64,000 bases of DNA from Ruania rhizosphaerae (lineage in GTDB: Bacteria > Actinomycetota > Actinomycetes > Actinomycetales > Beutenbergiaceae). Positions 58,476 to 64,000 of the stretch are shown piece by piece. The stretch covers positions 1 through 64,000 of the forward strand of contig NZ_VSMB01000003.1 in assembly GCF_009805705.1 (NCBI RefSeq). The letters are read 5' to 3'. The position numbers were made by a program, and so were the translations under genes. The notes under the pieces were generated by a model. That model worked only from the letters and a program-made list of their open reading frames with translations, did no database searches and was not told the DNA's origin. Within the stretch, counting starts at the first letter, position 1. Every line of letters starts with the position of its first letter.

Positions 58476-59672
58476 ATGACCGTGACCAGGCCCGCCATCC
58501 CCGCCGAGATCAAGGTACTGGTGGTCGCCGCGTTCGTGATCGCGATCGGGTTCGGGCTGGTGTCTCCGGTGCTACCTGCCTACGCCCGGTCCTTCAACGT
58601 AGGTGTGGCCGCCGCCTCGGTCGTGGTGAGCGCATTCGCCTTCTTCCGGCTCGTGTTCGCTCCCGCTGGTGGGGCGCTGGTGGCGCGCCTGGGTGAGAGG
58701 CCGGTGTACCTGACCGGGCTCGTGGTCGTGGCGCTCAGCTCGCTTGCGACGGCGTTCGCCCAGTCCTACGTGCAGTTGCTGGTGCTGCGCGGGGTGGGCG
58801 GCATCGGATCGACCATGTTCACGGTCTCCGCGATGGCGATGGTGGTGCGACTCGCGCCGCCGGAGATCCGGGGCCGGTGCTCATCGGCGTACGCGACGGC
58901 GTTCCTGCTCGGCGGGATGCTTGGGCCGGTGCTCGGCGGGCTCCTGGCCGAGCTGGGGCTCCGGGTGCCGTTCGTGGTGTACGCCGTGTTCCTGTTCGTC
59001 GCGGCGGCGATCGTGGCCGTGCGGCTGCGGGGAGCGCGGATGCGCCCGGCGCCGGATGAGCCCGAACGGCCGCCGATGCGGGTGGCACAGGCGTGGGCGA
59101 ACCGGACCTTTCGGGCGGCGCTGGTCTCTGGGTTCGCGAACGGGTGGTGCAACTTCGGGGTGCGGGTGGCCGTGCTACCGCAGTTGGCCGTTGCCGTGCA
59201 CGACGCCACCTGGGTGGCCGGTGCGGCGCTCGCCAGTGCGTCGGTCGGGACGGCGGGTGCGCTACAGATCTCCGGGCGGTGGGCCGATTCGGCCGGGCGT
59301 CGACCGGTGGTGCTGACGGGGCTGGTGATGACCGCACTTGGACTTGGTGTGATGGGCGTGGCGACCTCGCTGGTGGCACTGCTCGCTGTCTCGGTGTTCT
59401 CGGGAGTGGGCGCGGGTCTGCTCAATCCCGCGCAGCAGGCGTCACTCGCCGACGTCGTGGGCAGCGACCGCAACGGGAGCAAGGTGCTGGCCGCTTTCCA
59501 GATGGCGCAGGACTCCGGGGCGATCCTCGGCCCCATCCTGATCGGCGTGGTGGCCGATCAGGCAGGATTCGGCTGGGCATTCGCGGTCACCGGGGTGGTG
59601 GCGCTCGCGGCGACGTTGCCGTGGTTGCGGGCCCCGGAGACGGCGCCGGTGCAGCGGGGTGGGATTGCCTGA
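58476..59672 (+). CDS. MFS transporter
   Basis: The protein has 398 residues with 12 helices. LVARLGERPVYLTGLVVVAL carries the loop 2-3 region, GGMLGPVLGGLLAELG motif C of drug antiporters, and GRWADSAGRRPVVLTG the second-half motif A. ATG 58476 is preferred. Probably an exporter. Confidence 0.9.
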   Translation: MTVTRPAIPAEIKVLVVAAFVIAIGFGLVSPVLPAYARSFNVGVAAASVVVSAFAFFRLVFAPAGGALVARLGERPVYLTGLVVVALSSLATAFAQSYVQLLVLRGVGGIGSTMFTVSAMAMVVRLAPPEIRGRCSSAYATAFLLGGMLGPVLGGLLAELGLRVPFVVYAVFLFVAAAIVAVRLRGARMRPAPDEPERPPMRVAQAWANRTFRAALVSGFANGWCNFGVRVAVLPQLAVAVHDATWVAGAALASASVGTAGALQISGRWADSAGRRPVVLTGLVMTALGLGVMGVATSLVALLAVSVFSGVGAGLLNPAQQASLADVVGSDRNGSKVLAAFQMAQDSGAILGPILIGVVADQAGFGWAFAVTGVVALAATLPWLRAPETAPVQRGGIA

Positions 59673-59737
59673 CCCGGTGGGTGGACTATCCACAAGGGGC
59701 CTGCGGCGCTGCGGTGACCTGTGGCAGTCTCGTGCGC

Positions 59738-60360
59738 ATGATTTCTCGGGGGAGCGTGTGGGTCGGGTGGCGTGGTGCTGTGCTCGCGTTGGGTGTGGGG
59801 GTGGTGCTGGCGGCGTGTACGCCATCCGATACTGAGCCAACTCCGACGGCGGAGCCCACCTCGACGAGTGCGTCGCCTTCGGATTCGGGTGAGCCGACTG
59901 AGGAGCCGACGACGAGCGGCCGGAGGTAGATCCGCCGGAGCGTCCGGTGGAGATGGGGGAGGAGTCGGTGGAGGGGGCGATCGCGGCGGCGGAGTATTTC
60001 GTTGAGTTGTATCCGTACGTGTACGCCTCGGGTGATTTTGATGAGTGGGACGCGCTCAGTGATGAGGGGTGTGGATTCTGTAGCAACGTGCGCGATCGTG
60101 CGGCTGAGTTGCATGCTGATGGGGGCTACTCGGTCGGGGGAGAGGTCGAGATTTACGCCAGCGACGGAGGAGGCCCATATGAGGATGGGGTCTATGACAT
60201 CGAGTTCGGTGTTCGGTTCGCGGAGTCTGAGTGGGTTCTCTCGGATGGCTCCCGGGAGCCATATGGCCAGACAGACAAGCCAGCTTTCAGCCTTTCGATG
60301 GTGTGGCGCGATGGCGAATGGTCGGTGCTGGGAGTCCTGGTGGATGGTGATGGGGAGTGA
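59738..60360 (+). pseudogene. DUF6318-like lipoprotein, frameshifted between 59902 and 59929
   Basis: ATG 59738 opens a signal with lipobox VLAAC and a Thr/Pro-rich linker, then stops at 59927-59929. In the next frame, open from 59902, RPEVDPPERPVEMGEESVEG leads into AAEYFVELYPYVYASGDFDE and CGFCSNVRDRAAELHADGG, the DUF6318 core. One base change in the repetitive GACGACGAG stretch would join the parts into about 206 residues. Real break or assembly slip; the downstream part is well preserved. Confidence 0.75.
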
Positions 60361-61196
60361 TCGCGTCGGCTCTCGCTCTCACCCTTGCGCTTCCGATCAG
60401 TCTTTCGGCTACTACTTCGCCAGGGAGCGAAGGTGAGGCGCCTCCACCGCTGATTGATGTTGATGCGGAAGCGTCTGGCTACGACGTCGGGGCGCGGACT
60501 TCTCGCGAACAGGAGAGCCACATTCGGGAGGTCATCCCGGAACTGGACGGTGCCGCGGCTGTGCCAGCAGTAGAGATCGGTGTCCCGGTGTCCATTGATG
60601 GTCCGGATGGGATGTGTGTGGTCACTGATGATGCGGCGCCGGTAGCGGGCTTGGTGCCGTGTGATGATCGGCCGACTGATGAGGAGCCGGTCGATGCGGA
60701 TGAGGAGCAGCCGGATGCGCCTGAGCCGGTGATCATCTCGGTGTCGGCATCTGATTTTGTTGAGTTGCCGTTGGTGCCTGCGCAGGTGCGGGTGCAGCCG
60801 GAGGGGCAGTCGTGGACGGTGGTGAATCTGGACACGATTGCGTACACCTCGGGTGAGGCGCAGGTGCTCTCGACGCAGGTGTTGGGGTTTGACGTGGCGG
60901 TCCGGGCGACTCCGGTGGAGTTTGCCTGGGATTTCGGGGATGGGTCGGATCCGGTGGTGACGTCTGATCCGGGGTTGCCGTTCCCTGATCACACGGTCGC
61001 TCATGCCTACAGTGCGGTGGCCGAGGAGCGTCGGGTGTCATTGACGACGACATGGGTGGGGGAGTTCCAGGTCGCTGGTCAGGGTCCGTGGATCCCGATT
61101 GCGGGGACGGCGCAGACCACGAGCGTGTCTGATCCGTTCGAGGTGCTGGAAGTCAGGACCCGGTTGGTGCCGGGTCCGCAGGCCGATCGGAACTGA
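60357..61196 (+). CDS. Secreted PKD-domain-like protein
   Basis: GTG 60357 overlaps the previous stop (GTGA). The protein has 279 residues with a short signal (ALALTLALPISLSA). Residues about 175-230 have FAWDFGDGSDPVVTS then HTVAHAYSAVAEER, the PKD WDFGDG and H-x-Y signature. An acidic Asp/Glu/Pro region precedes it. Surface adhesion or cargo display is possible. This pair with DUF6318 suggests a shared envelope role. Confidence 0.8.
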   Translation: MIASALALTLALPISLSATTSPGSEGEAPPPLIDVDAEASGYDVGARTSREQESHIREVIPELDGAAAVPAVEIGVPVSIDGPDGMCVVTDDAAPVAGLVPCDDRPTDEEPVDADEEQPDAPEPVIISVSASDFVELPLVPAQVRVQPEGQSWTVVNLDTIAYTSGEAQVLSTQVLGFDVAVRATPVEFAWDFGDGSDPVVTSDPGLPFPDHTVAHAYSAVAEERRVSLTTTWVGEFQVAGQGPWIPIAGTAQTTSVSDPFEVLEVRTRLVPGPQADRN

Positions 61197-61214
61197 CCTC
61201 ACCTGGCCCGGCTG

Positions 61215-61290
61215 GGATGAAATCGACGGTCATACTGCCAAGCAGGCCCAAATACGCAAGCGTTGGCAGTATTCCCGTCATCTTCTGACC
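61215..61290. repeat. REP-like palindromic element, copy 2 (inverted)
   Basis: ATACTGCCAA (61232-61241) and TTGGCAGTAT (61263-61272) are perfect 10-bp arms, extended by GACGGTC and CCCGTC outside. The left arm matches the reverse complement of the right arm of the 26545 copy at 23 of 26 positions. It lies between two convergent genes. Confidence 0.75.
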
Positions 61291-61323
61291 GCACCACGCC
61301 ACGCCGGGCACCCGTGTACGAGC

Positions 61324-62139
61324 TCAGGGTGTGATCACCGAGACCCCGGCCTCCTCGAGGCTTGCGGCGATGGGTGGCGGGGGAGCGATGTCGGTCACCA
61401 GGTAGGTCGCCCGATCCAGGGAGGCGATCTGCGCGAAGAGGTGCCTGGAGAACTTGGACGAGTCCGCCACCACCGCCACCTGCTCGGCGTGATCCATCAT
61501 CTCGGCCATCATCGCCGCGTCGCCGACGTTGCTGGTCGAGAACCCACTCGTCGCGACCGCACCGACACCGATGATCGCGATGTCCGCCCGGACCGTGATC
61601 TCGTCCGGCCGGTTCGTCACGGCGAACGACACAGCACCTGTGGTCGTCTGGGCGACCGTGCGCACATGCCCGCCGAAGACGTACAGCTCGCACTCCATGC
61701 CCGTCGGTAGCTCCGCCGGGATGCGCAGGTTGTTCGTCGCGATCGTCAGTCCCCGCTTGTCGCGCAGATGCCGCATCACCGCCAGCGTCGTCGTGCCGCC
61801 GTTGAGCATGATCACCGAATCGTCCTGGACCAGCCGCGCCGCCATCGCGGCGATCGCCTCCTTCTGCTCGGTGTGCATCCGCAGCCGAAGATCCAGTTTG
61901 CGATCGCCCACCGGCGCCGCCGACTTGCTCACCGCACCCCCATGCGTGCGGATCAGCAGTCCGTCCGCATCCAACTGATCCAGATCCCGGCGGATGGTGT
62001 CGATCGACACACCGAACCGCTCGGCGAGCTCCCCGACGGCCACCTGACCACGCTCGGCCACGAAATCCGTCAACGCCCCGCGCCGGTGGGCCGGCAGGTG
62101 GCGGGAACGGTCCTGAGTGTCCACATCTGCAGATGACAT
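61324..62139 (-). CDS. DeoR-family transcriptional repressor
   Basis: The protein has 271 residues. VAVGELAERFGVSIDTIRRD is the HTH, and DDSVIMLNGGTTTLAVMRHL with DIAIIGVGAVATSGF the sensor motifs. It diverges from the CUT1 importer that follows and probably represses it in response to a sugar phosphate. Confidence 0.92.
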   Translation of the reverse strand: MSSADVDTQDRSRHLPAHRRGALTDFVAERGQVAVGELAERFGVSIDTIRRDLDQLDADGLLIRTHGGAVSKSAAPVGDRKLDLRLRMHTEQKEAIAAMAARLVQDDSVIMLNGGTTTLAVMRHLRDKRGLTIATNNLRIPAELPTGMECELYVFGGHVRTVAQTTTGAVSFAVTNRPDEITVRADIAIIGVGAVATSGFSTSNVGDAAMMAEMMDHAEQVAVVADSSKFSRHLFAQIASLDRATYLVTDIAPPPPIAASLEEAGVSVITP

Positions 62140-62390
62140 GCACCCATTGGTAGCACAACGCTTGTCACTTCGCCGCAGAAAGCGGCATGAAACGGCGCAT
62201 CAGATCCAGATCTGTGCCCGGTCTTGCGGTGCACTCGGCCCGGTGGAGCCCGGCAGAGGTGAGCAGTCTCCCAGAGGTCACGGTTCGCATCCGGCGCGCG
62301 GGCGCTGCCATGAAGTCGCACTCTCACGGCAGGATCCGGACCGTCGCCGGTGCCGCACGTGCTTCGTGACGACGCCATTCGCCCCACTGC

Positions 62391-62445
62391 TTGACGCATC
62401 TGTTCATCCGGCGTTAAGGTCGCAGAACACAGCACAAAACAGCAT
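62391..62445 (+). promoter_or_regulatory. Putative promoter and operator of the last importer
   Basis: TTGACG (62391-62396) and TAAGGT (62415-62420) stand 18 bp apart. CAGCA direct repeats (62429-62433 and 62440-62444) follow at the expected transcription start and could bind the DeoR protein. The rest of 62140-62390 shows no gene. Confidence 0.5.
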
Positions 62446-62507
62446 GGAGCGGCACAAGGGTGCAGAAGCCATGCGAAGTGCACTGACGAAGACGACAGGA
62501 GTACGAC

Positions 62508-63788
62508 ATGAGCACTGGTGCTCGACGCACGCGGGTTGCCGGTATGGCCGGCATCGCCGCACTGAGTCTTGTCGCGGCCGCAGGCTGCAGTAGCGATGGC
62601 GGCGGCGGCGCCGACGGCGACGTCACCATCGAGTTCGCCCAATGGTGGGAGCCTGAGCTCCCCGATGGCGCATTCGCCGAGATCATCGCCGGATTCGAGG
62701 AGGAGAACCCCGGCGTGAACGTCGATCTCGTCTCGGCGCCCTACGCCTCCACCCAGGAGCAGCTGTTCGCCGGCTCCGCATCCGGAACGATGCCCGACGT
62801 GATGGGCCTGGACGCGGTCTGGGTGAACGACTTCGCCAACCAGGGTGCGATCGCCGACCTCAGCGCCCTGATGAGCGAGTACGGCTACGACGACAGCCAG
62901 CTCGCCAGCCAGGTCCAGGTGGATGGCTCCACCTACATGATCCCGGTGGTCAACTTCATCTACCCGCTGTTCACCAACGACGACCTGCTCGCCGAGGCCG
63001 GTGTGGACGCCCCGCCGACCACGCGTCAGGAGTTCCTCGACGCCGCCGTCGCGATCTCCGAGCTCGGTGGCGACACCACCGGCTGGGCACTGCCCCTCTC
63101 CCTCGAGCAGCCCAACGGCGTGCTCAACGACGTGATGCCCTGGGTGTGGTCCTCCGGCGGATCGATGCTCTCTGACGGTCAGCCCGACCTGACCAACCCG
63201 GAGATGACCGCAGCGATCGAGTACGTCCAGCAGCTGTGGGACGCCGGCGCCGTGGCACCGGGCTCATTCACCATGAAGGAGCAGGACAAGGTCGAGGAGT
63301 TCACCAACGGCCGCGTCGGGATGATGATCTCCTCGCTCGCGCACATCAACCTCCTGCAGGAGACCAACCCCGACCTCAGCTTCAGCGTCTCGGCCATCCC
63401 CACCGAGGAGGGATTCAGCGGTGACTCCGGTCTGACCTACGCCTCGTGGGGCATCGGCGTCTCGGAGAGCAGCGAGCACCCCGAAGAGGCATTCGCGCTG
63501 ATCGAGTACCTGATGGAGACCGAGACGAACGGGGACCTGTCCACCATCGCCAACGGATTCCCCGGCAACACCGAAGCCGTACCGGACTTCGTCGAGGACG
63601 ACCCGCTGATGGCCGACGCCTTCGAGATCTACCAGAACACCACACCGGTCAACGAGTTCTCCGGGCTCCCCGCAGCGGAACAGCTGATGCGCTCGTTCGC
63701 CGAGCAGCTCCAGGCCACCCTCAACGGTGACCAGGACGTGACCCAGATGCTCGACCAGACCCAGGCCGCCTGGTCCGACGAGTTCTAG
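62508..63788 (+). CDS. Sugar ABC transporter substrate-binding lipoprotein
   Basis: The protein has 426 residues with lipobox VAAAGC (Cys near residue 27). VTIEFAQWWEPELPDGAFAE and the IPVVNFIYPLFTNDDLL segment fit SBP family 1. ACAGGAG precedes the ATG by a few bases. First gene of a CUT1 operon. Confidence 0.93.
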   Translation: MSTGARRTRVAGMAGIAALSLVAAAGCSSDGGGGADGDVTIEFAQWWEPELPDGAFAEIIAGFEEENPGVNVDLVSAPYASTQEQLFAGSASGTMPDVMGLDAVWVNDFANQGAIADLSALMSEYGYDDSQLASQVQVDGSTYMIPVVNFIYPLFTNDDLLAEAGVDAPPTTRQEFLDAAVAISELGGDTTGWALPLSLEQPNGVLNDVMPWVWSSGGSMLSDGQPDLTNPEMTAAIEYVQQLWDAGAVAPGSFTMKEQDKVEEFTNGRVGMMISSLAHINLLQETNPDLSFSVSAIPTEEGFSGDSGLTYASWGIGVSESSEHPEEAFALIEYLMETETNGDLSTIANGFPGNTEAVPDFVEDDPLMADAFEIYQNTTPVNEFSGLPAAEQLMRSFAEQLQATLNGDQDVTQMLDQTQAAWSDEF

Positions 63789-63803
63789 GAGGCAACCCAG
63801 ACT

Positions 63804-63831
63804 CCGCCCGCCACGCACACGTGGCGGGCGG
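63804..63831 (+). terminator. Hairpin after the binding-protein gene
   Basis: CCGCCCGCCACG and CGTGGCGGGCGG are perfect 12-bp arms with a CACA loop, 15 bp after the stop and 15 bp before the permease start. It repeats the arrangement found at 7606-7633. Confidence 0.7.
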
Positions 63832-63846
63832 GGGACGGGGACCACC

Positions 63847-64000
63847 ATGATCACACCCCTCGCATCAGAACCCGCCTCGACAGCGAGGCCGGAAGGCCCG
63901 GGCGACCCTCCGCCGTCGGGAACCTCTGCAGCATCGGCGCCTCGGCGGCGTTCGCACCTCGGCCGCGCCCTCGAACCCCTGGCGTTCCTCTCACCCACAC
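63847..64000 (+). CDS. CUT1 ABC transporter permease, N-terminal part (cut by window edge)
   Basis: ATG 63847 opens a 40-residue Pro/Ala/Arg-rich cytoplasmic tail ending HLGRALEPLAFLSPT, where the first MalF-type helix begins. The position after a binding protein supports the call. Confidence 0.7.
   Translation, partial: MITPLASEPASTARPEGPGDPPPSGTSAASAPRRRSHLGRALEPLAFLSPT

Overview
The window is high-GC DNA with strongly G/C-biased third codon positions. It carries twin-arginine and lipobox secretion signals, many LacI, DeoR and AraC sugar regulators, and several CUT1 sugar importers without their own ATPase genes. This points to a saprophytic actinobacterium, probably a micrococcalean; the family cannot be fixed from the sequence. 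No rRNA, tRNA, CRISPR array or replication origin was seen.

Layout. (1) 1-4553 is a worn island. It holds the right end of an IS256-type element, a stub of an SRA gene (307-396), a PIN-domain protein, a convergent SRA plus PD-(D/E)XK type gene that looks like a modification-dependent restriction enzyme, an internally deleted IS3 transposase and a frameshifted tyrosine recombinase. (2) 4554-10026 is a GH1 glycosidase with a CUT1 importer and a divergent LacI repressor flanked by two operator-like palindromes. (3) 10146-12503 is an AbiE-type toxin-antitoxin operon, an unknown third gene and the stump of a HipB-like antitoxin whose operators survive. (4) 12554-14998 is a GH4 alpha-galactosidase with a divergent AraC regulator. 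(5) 15107-16492 is a Phd/VapC pair and a methyltransferase. (6) 16760-24845 is a second sugar locus: CUT1 importer, DUF3604 protein and PfkB kinase facing a DeoR regulator and a GH4 6-phospho-glycosidase. (7) 25124-31511 is a secreted protein, a GNAT and an XRE-cupin regulator with an SsuABC-type importer built around an amidohydrolase.

(8) 31546-50636 is about 19 kb on one strand. One half is a CUT1 importer with a D-2-hydroxyacid dehydrogenase, a PL8 polysaccharide lyase and a TIM-barrel isomerase. The other half is a second importer with three Gfo/Idh/MocA oxidoreductases, an SDR, a YesL-type membrane protein, a large FAD oxidoreductase and a GntR-LacI regulator; a LacI-AraC regulator diverges at its head. 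Together they look like a system that cuts, imports and oxidatively processes an unusual, probably uronic-acid-containing glycan. (9) 52045-61196 is housekeeping and accessory content: hydrolase, dehydrogenase, cupin, CDF exporter, VapBC, BCCT and MFS transporters, a frameshifted DUF6318 lipoprotein and a PKD-like secreted protein. (10) 61324-64000 is a DeoR regulator and the start of a fifth CUT1 importer, cut off by the window edge.

The observations most worth following are the SRA/PIN island, an approximately 75-bp palindromic repeat present in two inverted copies (26545-26620 and 61215-61290), the oxidoreductase-rich glycan locus, and the kinase plus GH4 logic of the second sugar locus.
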